Assembly: GCA_028280455.1 (NCBI GenBank)
Contig: JANQLT010000155.1
Span: 1-34,965 of the forward strand
DNA length: 34,965 bases
Direction: 5' to 3'
Origin: Kiloniellales bacterium
Lineage (GTDB): Bacteria > Pseudomonadota > Alphaproteobacteria > Kiloniellales > JAKSDN01
This document shows positions 25,394 to 34,228 of this stretch, one piece after another. Position numbers and translations under genes: made by a program. The notes under the pieces are model-generated. The model saw only the letters and a list, made by a program, of their open reading frames with translations. It made no database searches and was not told the origin of the DNA. The stretch's first letter is position 1, and the number at the start of each line of letters is the position of its first letter.

Positions 25394-26194
25394 TCAGTGC
25401 GCGAGGATCTGGCTGAGGAACAGCTTGGTGCGGTCGGACTGCGGGTTGTTGAAGAACTCTTCCGGCTCGTTCTGCTCGATGATCTCGCCGCCGTCCATGA
25501 AGATGACCCGGTTGGCGACGCGCCGCGCGAAGCCCATCTCGTGGGTCACGCAGAGCATGGTCATGCCGGACTCGGCGAGCCCGACCATGACGTCGAGCAC
25601 CTCGGAGATCATCTCCGGGTCGAGCGCCGAGGTCGGCTCGTCGAACAGCATGATGCGCGGGTTCATGCAGAGCGAGCGGGCGATCGCCACGCGCTGCTGC
25701 TGGCCGCCGGAGAGCTGGCCCGGGAACTTCTTGGCCTGCTCCGGGATGCGCACCCGCTCCAGGTAGTGCATGGCGGCCTGTTCCGCCTCCGCCTTGGGCA
25801 TCTTGCGCACCCAGATCGGCGCCAAGGTGCAGTTCTCCAGCACCGTCAGGTGCGGGAAGAGGTTGAAGTGCTGGAACACCATGCCGACTTCGCGGCGGAT
25901 CTCGTCGATCTTGCGGATGTCGTTGGTCAGCTCGATGCCGTCGACGATGATCTGCCCCTGCTGGTGCTCCTCCAGACGGTTGATGCAGCGGATCATGGTC
26001 GACTTGCCGGAGCCCGAGGGCCCGCAGATGACGATCCGCTCGCCGCGGTAGACGGTCAGGTTGATGTCCTTGAGGACGTGGAACTGGCCGTACCACTTGT
26101 GCATGGCGTTGATCTGGATCGCCACCTCGTCGGAGATCTGCATGCCGGCGCCGCTGCCGGCGCCTTCGGTGGCTGTGGTCTGTGCGTCGGTCAT
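25394..26194 (-). CDS. aapP: General L-amino acid ABC transporter ATP-binding protein
   Basis: A 266-residue ATPase of the polar amino-acid uptake family. Walker A is GPSGSGKST, the signature [15 protein letters not shown], Walker [16 protein letters not shown], and the switch His is in [10 protein letters not shown]. It powers the AapQ/AapM permease pair. An N-terminal extension of about 20 residues (Ala/Thr/Gly-rich) precedes the ABC domain. The start at 26194 has TTAGGAG 8 nt upstream and follows the aapM stop after 11 bp; the frame remains open upstream only as antisense-like sequence in aapM. Confidence 0.94.
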   Translation of the reverse strand: MTDAQTTATEGAGSGAGMQISDEVAIQINAMHKWYGQFHVLKDINLTVYRGERIVICGPSGSGKSTMIRCINRLEEHQQGQIIVDGIELTNDIRKIDEIRREVGMVFQHFNLFPHLTVLENCTLAPIWVRKMPKAEAEQAAMHYLERVRIPEQAKKFPGQLSGGQQQRVAIARSLCMNPRIMLFDEPTSALDPEMISEVLDVMVGLAESGMTMLCVTHEMGFARRVANRVIFMDGGEIIEQNEPEEFFNNPQSDRTKLFLSQILAH

Positions 26195-26205
26195 GGCGCT
26201 GGCTC

Positions 26206-27327
26206 CTAACGCTTGTGCCCGGTCTCGAGCTTCTTCTCGAGGTAGATGCTGTAACGCGACATCGCGAAGCAGGAGACGAAGAAGAACAGGGCGATGAAGA
26301 CGTAGATCTCGGTCGAGAGGCCCTGCCACTTGGAGTCGGCGAGGACCGCCTGGCTGAGACCGATCGGGTCCAGCAGGCCGATGATCACCACCAGCGTGGT
26401 GTCCTTGTAGAGGCCGATGAAGGTGTTGACGATGCCCGGGATCGAGATCTTCAAGGCCTGCGGCAGGATGATCAGGCCCATGTTCTTCCAGTAGGAGAGA
26501 CCCAGGGCCTGCGCCGCTTCGGTCTGCCCCTTGGGGATCGCCTGCAGGCCGCCGCGCACCACCTCGGCGATGTAGGCCGCCGAGAAGAGCGTCACCATGA
26601 TCAGCACCCGCAGAAGAAGATCGAAATAGGTGCCGGGCGGCAGGAAGTAGTTCAGCAGGGTCGAGGCCACGAAGAGCAGCGTGATCAGCGGCACGCCCCT
26701 GATGAACTCGATGAAGCAGACGCAGATCACCCGCAGGATCAGCAAGTCCGAGCGCCGCCCGAGGGCGAGCAGGATGCCGAGCGGCAGGGAGGCGACGATG
26801 CCGGTAACGCCGATCGTCAAGGTCAGCATGAAGCCGCCGAACTTGGCCGATTCGACGTGGGCCAGGCCGAGGCCGCCCCACAGCAGGAAGTAGGCGATGA
26901 TCGGATAGACGCCCGAGAAGACCAGGCCGAGCTTCCGGAACGGCGTCTTGTCGTAGAGGATCGGCACCAGCGCTGCGATCAGCAGCAGGAAGGCCAGGAT
27001 GACCCGCCAGCGCTCCTCCTCCGGATAGAAGCCGTAGACGAACTGGTCGAAACGCACGACCACGATCGCCCAGCAGGCGCCCGAGCCCTTCTCCCAGCAC
27101 TCGTTGCGCGATCCCGCATCGAAGACCGAGTTGATCAGCATCCAGTCGACGAGCGGCGGGATGATCGCGTAGAGCAGGTAGATCGACAGCAGGGTCAGGA
27201 CGATGTTGGTCGGCGAGGAGAAGAGGTTCTCGCGGACCCACTTGATCGCGCCGCGATCCGCCACCGGCGGCGGCAGGCTCGGATGGGTGCCCGGCGCGTA
27301 TTTCTGTTCGACGGTCTGTTCGCTCAT
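26206..27327 (-). CDS. aapM: General L-amino acid ABC transporter permease
   Basis: A 373-residue inner-membrane permease, longer than ordinary 220-residue amino-acid permeases because of an N-terminal extension with extra helices, as in rhizobial AapM (about 380). The HisM/GlnP-type permease core is in the C-terminal 210 residues; its coupling motif is [21 protein letters not shown] periplasmic part holds two cysteines close together ([14 protein letters not shown]). The ATG at 27327 is chosen because it follows the aapQ stop by 7 nt with GGTGAGG as ribosome site. Confidence 0.93.
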   Translation of the reverse strand: MSEQTVEQKYAPGTHPSLPPPVADRGAIKWVRENLFSSPTNIVLTLLSIYLLYAIIPPLVDWMLINSVFDAGSRNECWEKGSGACWAIVVVRFDQFVYGFYPEEERWRVILAFLLLIAALVPILYDKTPFRKLGLVFSGVYPIIAYFLLWGGLGLAHVESAKFGGFMLTLTIGVTGIVASLPLGILLALGRRSDLLILRVICVCFIEFIRGVPLITLLFVASTLLNYFLPPGTYFDLLLRVLIMVTLFSAAYIAEVVRGGLQAIPKGQTEAAQALGLSYWKNMGLIILPQALKISIPGIVNTFIGLYKDTTLVVIIGLLDPIGLSQAVLADSKWQGLSTEIYVFIALFFFVSCFAMSRYSIYLEKKLETGHKR

Positions 27328-27334
27328 GGCCGCC

Positions 27335-28528
27335 TCACCGTTCCACAAGCGCGACGCGCTTGTTGTACCAGTTCATCACCGTCGAGATGAAAAGCGAGAA
27401 GGCGAGATAGAGCCCGAGCACGATCGACATGCATTCGAGCGCCCGCCCCGTCTGATTGAGCGAGATACCGCCAATCGTCGCGACGATGTCCATGTAGCCG
27501 ACCGCGATCGCCAGGGAGGAGTTCTTGGTCAGATTGAGATACTGGCTGATCAGCGGCGGGATGATGACGCGCAGCGCCTGCGGCAGGATGACCAGGCGCA
27601 TGGTCCAGTTCGGCCGCAATCCCAGCGCATAGGAAGCTTCCGTCTGGCCATGGCTGACCGCCTGAATGCCGGCGCGCACGTTCTCGGAGATGAAGGCCGC
27701 GGTGTAGAAGGAGAGCGCCAGCCAGAGCGCCATGAACTCGGGCCGGACGGTCACGCCGCCCCTGAAGTTGAAACCCCTGAGCTCCGGCCAATCCAGGGTC
27801 AGCGGCACGCCCATAGCCATGAACACGATCAGCGGCAGGCCGACGACCAGCGCCAGGTTGATCGTGAAGACCGGATAGTGCTTGCCGGTCTGCTCCTGCA
27901 CCCGCTTGGCGTAGCCGGCGAACCAGATGGCGCCGGCGACCGCGACGCCGAGGGCGATGACCACCGCCCAGAAGCCCGGCTCGAACTGCGGGCTCGGCAC
28001 CGAGAAGCCTCGATTCGACAGGAAGAAGCCGTCAGCGGGCGATAGCGCTTCCTGTGGCCTTGGCAGGCTGTGCACGATGATGCCGTGCCACAGCAGGATC
28101 TGCAGCAGCAGCGGCACGTTGCGTGTCAGCTCGACCCAGACGTAGACCAGCCTGGAGATCAGCCAGTTGCCCGAGAGGCGCAACACGCCGGCGACGAAGC
28201 CGAGGATCGTCGCCAGGACGATTCCCGCCCCCGCGACGATGGCCGTGTTGAGAATGCCGACCAGGGCCGCGCGTCCGTGGCTGGAGCGCGAGCTGTACTC
28301 GATGGGTCGTTGGTTGATGTCGTAGTTCGACGGCTCGTTCAGGAACCCGTAGCCGGTCTCGACGCCGAGCAGCTTCAGGTTGTTGATCGTGTTATTGACG
28401 ATAAAGCCGATGAACAGGAGAAGTAGGATCAGCGCAATGATCTGAATGATCACGCCGCGCGAGCGTTTATCTACCCAAAGCTCGGAGAGCTTCACGCCCG
28501 GCTGCTGCTGATAGTCGACCGCTGCCAT
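27335..28528 (-). CDS. aapQ: General L-amino acid ABC transporter permease
   Basis: A 397-residue inner-membrane permease matching AapQ (about 400 residues). The N-terminal helix (about 27-47) is followed by the LNEPSNYDI segment typical of AapQ, then a permease core split by a long insert with three further helices (about 185-250). The coupling motif is EASYALGLRPNWTMRLVILPQ. It pairs with AapM to form the channel. It starts 102 bp after aapJ, across a strong hairpin. Confidence 0.94.
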   Translation of the reverse strand: MAAVDYQQQPGVKLSELWVDKRSRGVIIQIIALILLLLFIGFIVNNTINNLKLLGVETGYGFLNEPSNYDINQRPIEYSSRSSHGRAALVGILNTAIVAGAGIVLATILGFVAGVLRLSGNWLISRLVYVWVELTRNVPLLLQILLWHGIIVHSLPRPQEALSPADGFFLSNRGFSVPSPQFEPGFWAVVIALGVAVAGAIWFAGYAKRVQEQTGKHYPVFTINLALVVGLPLIVFMAMGVPLTLDWPELRGFNFRGGVTVRPEFMALWLALSFYTAAFISENVRAGIQAVSHGQTEASYALGLRPNWTMRLVILPQALRVIIPPLISQYLNLTKNSSLAIAVGYMDIVATIGGISLNQTGRALECMSIVLGLYLAFSLFISTVMNWYNKRVALVER

Positions 28529-28576
28529 TTCAGCCAGGCCTCCCCTCAGCGAGGTTCATGAACGAAAACGCAGAGT

Positions 28577-28606
28577 GCGCGCCGCGATGTGGCATTCGCG
28601 GCGCGC
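28577..28606 (-). terminator. Hairpin between aapJ and aapQ
   Basis: An 11-bp perfect stem, GCGCGCCGCGA (28577-28587) with TCGCGGCGCGC (28596-28606), has an 8-nt loop and no T run after it. It lies 23 bases after the aapJ stop. In ABC operons such hairpins commonly protect or partly terminate the binding-protein message, so that the binding protein outnumbers the permeases; that role here is inference. Confidence 0.65.
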
Positions 28607-28629
28607 TCCCTGCGGATCGATAACCTCTC

Positions 28630-29646
28630 TTACCGGAAAGGCGGTGCGTAAATCAGACCGCCCTTGGTCCAGAGCTCGTTGAGGCCGCGCTCCAGGCCGA
28701 TATCCGTCTCCGTGCCGATGAAGCGCGCGAAGATCTCGCCGTAGTTGCCCCCGGCCTTGATCGCGTGCACGGCCCAGTCGGCAGGCAGGCCCAGCATGTC
28801 GCCATAGCTGCCTTCGGCGCCCAGCATCCGGTTGATCTCCGGATTATCCGTGCCCTTGGCCATCTCCATGACGTTGTCCTGGGTGACGCCGAGCTCCTCG
28901 GCGATGATCAGGACGTTGAGGGTCCAGCGGACGAGGTCGGCCCAGTTGTCGTCACCGTGACGCACCAGCGGACCCAGCGGCTCCTTGGAGATGATCTCCG
29001 GCAGAATCACGTGGTCGGCCGGGTTCTCGAAGGTGGCGCGCGTGGCGGCGAGGCCGGAAGCATCCGTCGTGTAGACGTCGCAGCGGCCGGCCTGATAGTT
29101 CTGCCGCGCCTCAGCGTTGGTCTCGATCGGCACCGGCTCGTAGCTCATGTTGTTGGTGCGGAAGAAGTCCGCCAGGTTGAGCTCGGTGGTGGTGCCGGTC
29201 TGGATGCAGACCGAGGCGCCGTCCAGCTCCTTGGCGCTCGAGACGCCGAGGCCCTTGGGCACCATGAAGCCTTGACCGTCGTAGTAGTTGATGCCGGTGA
29301 AGCTCAGCTTCAGATCGACGTCGCGGCTATAGGTCCAGGTGGTGTTCCGCGCCAGCATGTCGATCTCGCCCGACTTGAGGGCCTCGAAGCGAGTCTTGCC
29401 GGTGGTCGGGGTGTACTTGGTCTTGCTCGCATCGCCGAAGATCGCCGCGGCAACGGCCTGGCACACTGCCGGGTCGAAACCCTGCCAATTACCCGCGTCA
29501 TCGGTGAAGGCAAAGCCGGCAACGCCGGTCGACACGCCACACTGGAGGAATCCTTTGGCCTGCACGTCGCTCAGCGTGTCGGCATAAGCCGCGGACGCGA
29601 CGAGACTCGCCGCAGCGACTCCCAGGAACAACCTCGATACTTTCAT
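28630..29646 (-). CDS. aapJ: General L-amino acid ABC transporter substrate-binding protein
   Basis: A 338-residue periplasmic binding protein of family 3. A Sec signal peptide (MKVSRLFLGVAAASLVASAAYA) should be cut near residue 22. The mature part shows VQAKGFLQCGVSTGVAGFAFTD, GFDPAVCQAVAAAIFGD and a GNYGEIFARFIG C-terminal segment, all typical of AapJ. AapJ-type proteins bind a broad range of L-amino acids, feeding the other degradative genes in the window. The start at 29646 has GGGAAGG about 9 nt upstream. It is first in the aapJQMP operon. Confidence 0.95.
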   Translation of the reverse strand: MKVSRLFLGVAAASLVASAAYADTLSDVQAKGFLQCGVSTGVAGFAFTDDAGNWQGFDPAVCQAVAAAIFGDASKTKYTPTTGKTRFEALKSGEIDMLARNTTWTYSRDVDLKLSFTGINYYDGQGFMVPKGLGVSSAKELDGASVCIQTGTTTELNLADFFRTNNMSYEPVPIETNAEARQNYQAGRCDVYTTDASGLAATRATFENPADHVILPEIISKEPLGPLVRHGDDNWADLVRWTLNVLIIAEELGVTQDNVMEMAKGTDNPEINRMLGAEGSYGDMLGLPADWAVHAIKAGGNYGEIFARFIGTETDIGLERGLNELWTKGGLIYAPPFR

Positions 29647-29896
29647 TGCAACGACCTTCCCTGCTGTTCGTTCGATTGTCTTTGTGCGCGATTGCAGCTT
29701 CCGATGACTGTAATGCGCAGGTCGTCACCATGACCCAACGGATGACGAAAGGCAAGATCCGGCTGCCACGCCGTAGAGCCTTGTTAGAATTGGTTAACTG
29801 CCCCGGCCGCCCGCCGCGTCACGGCCTTTTCCTGGGCCGGGCGCGCTGTCATAAAGGATTGACGGCCGGCGCGCCGGCGGGGCGGAGACAGAAATC
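29647..29896. promoter_or_regulatory. Divergent aapJ/metC promoter region
   Basis: 250 bp between divergent starts, with no gene. The symmetric site GTTA-N8-TAAC (29783-29798, inside TTGTTAGAATTGGTTAAC) is the clearest operator-like element. A 14-bp perfect palindrome GCCGGCGCGCCGGC (29865-29878) lies just before the metC ribosome site. No strong -35/-10 pair was found on either strand. Confidence 0.35.
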
Positions 29897-31105
29897 GTGA
29901 AAGTAGAGGACAAGAAGGACGACACGCTGCTGGCCCATCTGGGCCGCGATCCGCAGCGATTCGACGGCGCGGTCAACGTGCCGGTCTATCGCGCCTCGAC
30001 CATGCTGGAGCCCGACCTCGCGAGCTGGCAGGACCCGGCGCGGCGCAAGCGGCCCGGCAAGGCGACCTACGGCCGCAGCGGCACGCCGAGCAGCTTCGCC
30101 TTGGAAGGCGCGGTCGCCGCGCTAGAAGGCGGCCATGGCGCGGTCGCCCTGCCCTCGGGCCTGGCCGCCATCGCCGTCGCCCTGCTCGCCTTCGCCGAAA
30201 GCGGCGATCACATCCTGGTGACGGACTCCGTCTACCGGCCCGGCCGCAGCTTCTGCGACGGCCTGCTCAAGCGCCTCGGCGTCGAGACGACCTACTTCGA
30301 TCCGCTGATCGGCGCGGACATCGCCGGCCTGATCCGGCCGAACACGCGCCTGGTCTATCTCGAATCGCCCGGCTCGCTGACCTTCGAGATTCAGGACGTC
30401 CCGGCGATCGCCGCCGTGGCCCGCGATGCCGGGCTGAGCGTCATGCTCGACAACTCCTGGGCGACGCCGCTCTTCTTCAAGTCCTTCGCGCACGGCGTCG
30501 ACGTCTCGGTCTATGCCGGCACCAAGTACATCGTCGGCCATTCCGATGCCATGCTCGGCCTGGTGGTCGGGCGCGACGAGGAGACCGAGAAGCGCCTGCG
30601 CTGGACCGCGCGCAGCCTCGGCGTCTGCGCCGGCAGCGAGGAGCAGTTCCTCGGCCTGCGCGGCTTGCGCACCCTGTCGGTCCGGCTGGCCCGGCACCAG
30701 GAGACCGCGCTGGCCCTGACGCGCTGGCTCGAGACGCACCCGGCCGTCGAGCGCGTGTTCTATCCCGCGCTGCCGAGCGATCCCGGTCACGCGATCTGGC
30801 GGCGCGACTTCACCGGCGCCTCCGGCCTCTTCGCCTTCGCGCTGGCACGGCGAGCGCCGCAGCCGGCGATCGCGGCGATGATCGACGGTCTCGAGCTGTT
30901 CGGCCTCGGCGCGAGCTGGGGCGGCTTCGAGAGCCTGCTGATCCCGGTCGACGACGAGCTGCCGGCGACCCGCGGCTTCCTGCCCGAGGCCGCCGCGGGC
31001 CCGGCCTTTCGCGTCCATGCCGGGCTGGAAGACCCGGCCGACCTGATCGCCGATCTCGACGCCGGCTTCGCGCGACTGGACGAGGCGGCACGGGTCAGCG
31101 CCTGA
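29897..31105 (+). CDS. metC: Cystathionine beta-lyase
   Basis: A 402-residue PLP enzyme of the Cys/Met metabolism family, splitting cystathionine to homocysteine, pyruvate and ammonia for methionine synthesis. The PLP lysine is Lys210 in VSVYAGTKYIVGHSDAML; YGRSGTPS near 58 carries the neighbouring-subunit phosphate-binding Tyr and Arg; LPSGLAAIAVAL binds the cofactor phosphate. The sequence is of the alphaproteobacterial MetC type; gamma-synthase or gamma-lyase activity is less likely. It starts with GTG at 29897 after GGCGGAG. Only 2 bp separate its stop from modA. Confidence 0.9.
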   Translation: MKVEDKKDDTLLAHLGRDPQRFDGAVNVPVYRASTMLEPDLASWQDPARRKRPGKATYGRSGTPSSFALEGAVAALEGGHGAVALPSGLAAIAVALLAFAESGDHILVTDSVYRPGRSFCDGLLKRLGVETTYFDPLIGADIAGLIRPNTRLVYLESPGSLTFEIQDVPAIAAVARDAGLSVMLDNSWATPLFFKSFAHGVDVSVYAGTKYIVGHSDAMLGLVVGRDEETEKRLRWTARSLGVCAGSEEQFLGLRGLRTLSVRLARHQETALALTRWLETHPAVERVFYPALPSDPGHAIWRRDFTGASGLFAFALARRAPQPAIAAMIDGLELFGLGASWGGFESLLIPVDDELPATRGFLPEAAAGPAFRVHAGLEDPADLIADLDAGFARLDEAARVSA

Positions 31106-31107
31106 CC

Positions 31108-31911
31108 ATGGCCGGCCCGACCCTGCGCGGCGGCCCTGCCGCCACCGCCCTGCTGTTCGCCGCCGCGCTGCTCCTTGGCGCCGCCGCGCCGGACGCCAGG
31201 TCCGAAGAGCCCGTCACGGTCTTCGCGGCGGCGAGCCTGACCCTGGCGCTGGGCGAGATCGCCGAGGCCTACCGGGCGCAGGGCGGCGGCGCGCTGCGCC
31301 CGGTGCATGCCGCCTCCTCCGCCCTAGCCAAGCAGATCCTGCACGGCGCGCCGGCCGACCTCTACATCTCCGCCAACCCGCAATGGATGGATCACCTCGA
31401 GGCCCGCGCGGCGATCGAGCCCGGCAGCCGGGTCGCACTGCTCGGCAACCGGCTGGTGCTGGTCGCCCCTAAGCGGCGGCCTCTAGACCTCGCCATCGAG
31501 CCGGGCTTTGCGCTGGCCGAGAGCCTCGGCGAGCGCCGCCTGGCGATGGGCGACCCGGCCCATGTGCCGGCCGGCATCTACGCAGAGGCGGCGCTGCGGC
31601 ACCTCGGCGTCTGGCCCGAGCTGGCGGCCAAGGCCGCCTTCACCGCCCACGTGCGCGCCGCCCTGGCCCTGGTCGAGGGCGGCGGCGCGGGCGCCGCCAT
31701 CGTCTACGCCAGCGACGCCCAGGCCAGCCGGCGGGTCCAGCTCGTCGGCTCCTTCCCGCCCGACAGCCACCCGCCGATCCGCTACCCCATGGCCCTGGTC
31801 GCCGGCCGCGACGGGGCCGGCGCCCGGGACCTGGCGGCCTACCTGCGCGGCGCCGAGGCGGCGGCGATCTTCGCCCGCCATGGATTCGAGCCGCTGCGCG
31901 CGGCACCCTGA
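31108..31911 (+). CDS. modA: Molybdate ABC transporter substrate-binding protein
   Basis: A 267-residue periplasmic molybdate-binding protein. A signal peptide (hydrophobic about 11-27, AAAPDARSEE) precedes the ModA start TVFAAASLTLAL, the oxyanion-binding HAASSALAKQI and the APADLYISANPQWMDHL segment. GDPAHVPAGIYAEAAL and GAAIVYASDA are the other family signatures. It captures molybdate (or tungstate) for the ModBC importer. It starts 2 bp after metC, strongly suggesting co-transcription. Confidence 0.94.
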   Translation: MAGPTLRGGPAATALLFAAALLLGAAAPDARSEEPVTVFAAASLTLALGEIAEAYRAQGGGALRPVHAASSALAKQILHGAPADLYISANPQWMDHLEARAAIEPGSRVALLGNRLVLVAPKRRPLDLAIEPGFALAESLGERRLAMGDPAHVPAGIYAEAALRHLGVWPELAAKAAFTAHVRAALALVEGGGAGAAIVYASDAQASRRVQLVGSFPPDSHPPIRYPMALVAGRDGAGARDLAAYLRGAEAAAIFARHGFEPLRAAP

Positions 31912-31917
31912 GCCGCG

Positions 31918-32604
31918 ATGCTGACGCCGCTCGAAATCGAAGCCCTGGCGCTGAGCCTCAAGGTCGCCCTGGCCAGCGTGGTCTTCAGCCTGCCCTTCGG
32001 CCTGCTGGTCGCCTGGCTGCTGGCGCGCCGGGACTTCGCCGGCAAGACCCTGCTCAACGGCATCGTCCACCTGCCGCTGGTGATGCCGCCGGTGGTGGTC
32101 GGCTATCTGCTGCTCGTGCTGTTCTCCCAGGACGGCCCGCTGGGCCGGCTGCTCGAGGGCCTGTTCGGCGTCACCATCGCCTTCACCTGGCAGGGCGCGG
32201 CCCTGGCCGCCGCGGTCATGGCCTTCCCGCTGATGGTGCGCTCGATCCGGCTGTCGATGGAATCGGTCGACCGCCGCCTGGAAGCGGCGGCCCGCACGCT
32301 CGGCGCCACGCCCGCGGACTGCTTCCGCTCCGTCACCCTGCCGCTGATCGCACCCGGCATCCTGGTCGGCGTGATCCTGGCCTTCGCGCGCAGCCTCGGC
32401 GAGTTCGGCGCGACCATCACCTTCGTCTCGGCCATCCCCGGCGAGACCCGGACCCTGCCGATCGCGCTCTACGGCCTGACCCAGAGCCCGGGCGGCGAAC
32501 TGGGCGCCCTGCGCCTGGCGATCATCTCCGTCGTCGTCGCCTTCGCGGCGCTCTTCGCCTCCGAGGTCCTGGCCCGGCGGCTCGGCCGCGGCATAGGCGC
32601 CTGA
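31918..32604 (+). CDS. modB: Molybdate ABC transporter permease
   Basis: A 228-residue inner-membrane permease of the ModB type, with about five to six helices. Visible hallmarks are LPLVMPPVVVGYLLLVLF and the ATPase-contact loop EAAARTLGATPADCFRSVTLP, followed by AFARSLGEFGATITFVSAIPGETRTLP, which is typical of molybdate permeases. It starts 6 bp after modA and ends 4 bp before modC. Confidence 0.95.
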   Translation: MLTPLEIEALALSLKVALASVVFSLPFGLLVAWLLARRDFAGKTLLNGIVHLPLVMPPVVVGYLLLVLFSQDGPLGRLLEGLFGVTIAFTWQGAALAAAVMAFPLMVRSIRLSMESVDRRLEAAARTLGATPADCFRSVTLPLIAPGILVGVILAFARSLGEFGATITFVSAIPGETRTLPIALYGLTQSPGGELGALRLAIISVVVAFAALFASEVLARRLGRGIGA

Positions 32605-32608
32605 CGCC

Positions 32609-33745
32609 ATGCTCGAGGTCAGCGCGCAGAAGCGGCTCGGCGCCTTCGCCCTGGACGTCGCGCTGGCCTGCGAGACCAACGGCATCATCGCGCTCTTCGG
32701 CCGCTCGGGCTCCGGCAAGACCAGCCTGGTCAACATGCTGGCCGGCCTGCTGCGGCCCGACCGCGGGCGCATCGCAATCGACGACGTCGTGCTGTTCGAC
32801 AGCGAGGCGGGCATCGACCTGCCGCCGGAGCGACGGCGCATCGGCTACGTCTTCCAGGAGGGCCGGCTGTTCCCGCATCTCTCGGTGCGGCGCAACCTGC
32901 TCTACGGCGCCAAGCGCGCCCGCGGCGCCGACGCCGGCAACGGCCCCTCCTTCGATCAGGTGGTCGCCCTGCTCGGCCTGGAGAGCCTGACCGAGCGCCG
33001 GCCGCAGGACCTCTCGGGCGGCGAGAAGCAGCGCGTGGCGCTCGGCCGGGCCCTGCTCACCCGGCCGCGCCTGCTGCTGATGGACGAGCCGCTGGCCTCG
33101 CTCGACCAGCCGCGCAAGGAGGACATCCTGCCCTTCGTCGAGCGCTTGCGCGACGAGCTCGACCTGCCGATCGTCTACGTCAGCCACGCCATGCAGGAGA
33201 TCGTCCGGCTCGCCGACACCCTGGTGCTGATCTCCGACGGCCGCATCGTCGAGTCCGGCGCCATCGAAGCGCTGACCAGCCGGCTCGACCTGCGGCCCCT
33301 GACCGGCCGCTACGAAGCCGGCTCGGTCTTCGAGGTCAGCGTCGAGGATCACGACGACAAGGACGGCCTGACCGCCCTGACCTTCTCCGGCGGCCGGCTC
33401 TACGTGCCGCGCCTCGAGCTGGCGGCCGGCGCCCGGCTGCGGGTCAGGATCCGGGCCCGCGACGTCGCTCTGGCGCTGGAAGCACCGGGGCGCAGCTCCT
33501 TCCTCAACGTCTTCGCCGGCGAGGTGCGCGAGATCGGCGCGGAGGACGGCCCGCTCGTCGACGTGCTGATCGCGGTCGGCGAGGCCTCGCTCTGGGCGCG
33601 GGTGACGCAGCGCTCGCGCCGCGAGCTTGAGCTGGCGCCCGGCCGCGCCGTGCAGGTGCTGATCAAGGCCGTGGCCGTCGACAGCCACAGCTTCGGCCGG
33701 CGCACCCGCCACCGCGCCTTTCCCGGGAACGAGGCCGAAGCCTAA
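32609..33745 (+). CDS. modC: Molybdate ABC transporter ATP-binding protein with TOBE domain
   Basis: A 378-residue ATPase. Walker A is GRSGSGKTS (31-39), the signature LSGGEKQRVALGRALL (from about 135), Walker B LLLMDEPLASLD, switch His in YVSHAMQEI. The C-terminal part from about 290 is a molybdate-type TOBE domain (SSFLNVFAGEVREIG), which binds oxyanion and can inhibit transport. It closes the metC-modABC unit. The mod repressor modE and a molybdenum-cofactor riboswitch are not seen here. Confidence 0.95.
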   Translation: MLEVSAQKRLGAFALDVALACETNGIIALFGRSGSGKTSLVNMLAGLLRPDRGRIAIDDVVLFDSEAGIDLPPERRRIGYVFQEGRLFPHLSVRRNLLYGAKRARGADAGNGPSFDQVVALLGLESLTERRPQDLSGGEKQRVALGRALLTRPRLLLMDEPLASLDQPRKEDILPFVERLRDELDLPIVYVSHAMQEIVRLADTLVLISDGRIVESGAIEALTSRLDLRPLTGRYEAGSVFEVSVEDHDDKDGLTALTFSGGRLYVPRLELAAGARLRVRIRARDVALALEAPGRSSFLNVFAGEVREIGAEDGPLVDVLIAVGEASLWARVTQRSRRELELAPGRAVQVLIKAVAVDSHSFGRRTRHRAFPGNEAEA

Positions 33746-33849
33746 CGCTATGGTAAGAAGCGCTTGGCATAGTCCGGCAGACTGATCGACCGACTCCGCC
33801 GTGCCGAACTACGAGTCGGAGAGAACAGCTCGATGGAAATCTGCCAGCG

Positions 33850-34215
33850 ATGCCGAGCGAAGTTCGCACCATCACCTTCAAACAGGCCGAGGTGGTCAGC
33901 GCGCTGATCGACTATCGAGCGCGCAAGGGTCAGCCCCTGCCGAAGGGCAAGCTGTTCCGCTTCTCGGCCGAAGCCAATCCGGGCGTCCACGTCGCCCTGG
34001 CCATCGCCGTCGAGGGCGAGGACCGGCTCGAGACCTTCGACTTCCCGCCGGAGCAGCTCGGCGCGTCGCTGGTCATGTTCTGCATGAAGAACAAGATCCC
34101 GCTGCCCTCGCGGGACGCGACCAAGGGCCTGCAGGTCGCGGGCGACTGCGTCGCCCTCGTGGTCAAGCTGAACACCGGTACCGTGATCCTCTCGGATCAC
34201 ATCAAGATCGAGTAG
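33850..34215 (+). CDS. Conserved hypothetical protein, 121 residues
   Basis: I do not recognise a named family. The protein is soluble, without signal peptide or membrane helix, mixed alpha/beta, starting with ITFKQAEVVSALIDYRARKG, then a Pro-Lys-Gly turn (PLPKGKLFRF), and a C-terminal half with MFCMKNKIPLPSRDATKGL and a final beta-rich VALVVKLNTGTVILSDH. The regular codon use and ordered hydrophobic pattern argue that it is a real gene. The ribosome site before 33850 is weak. It follows modC after 104 bp and converges on the SPOR gene with 13 bp between stops. Confidence 0.7.
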   Translation: MPSEVRTITFKQAEVVSALIDYRARKGQPLPKGKLFRFSAEANPGVHVALAIAVEGEDRLETFDFPPEQLGASLVMFCMKNKIPLPSRDATKGLQVAGDCVALVVKLNTGTVILSDHIKIE

Positions 34216-34228
34216 CAGCGGCCGGCGG

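Noticed and set aside
26195..27241. Upstream extension of the aapP frame
   Set aside because: It is an alternate frame of aapM; the ATG at 26194 has a proper ribosome site and opens directly before the ABC domain.
29865..29878. 14-bp palindrome GCCGGCGCGCCGGC before metC
   Set aside because: Such palindromes arise easily in very GC-rich DNA; kept only as a note in the promoter entry.
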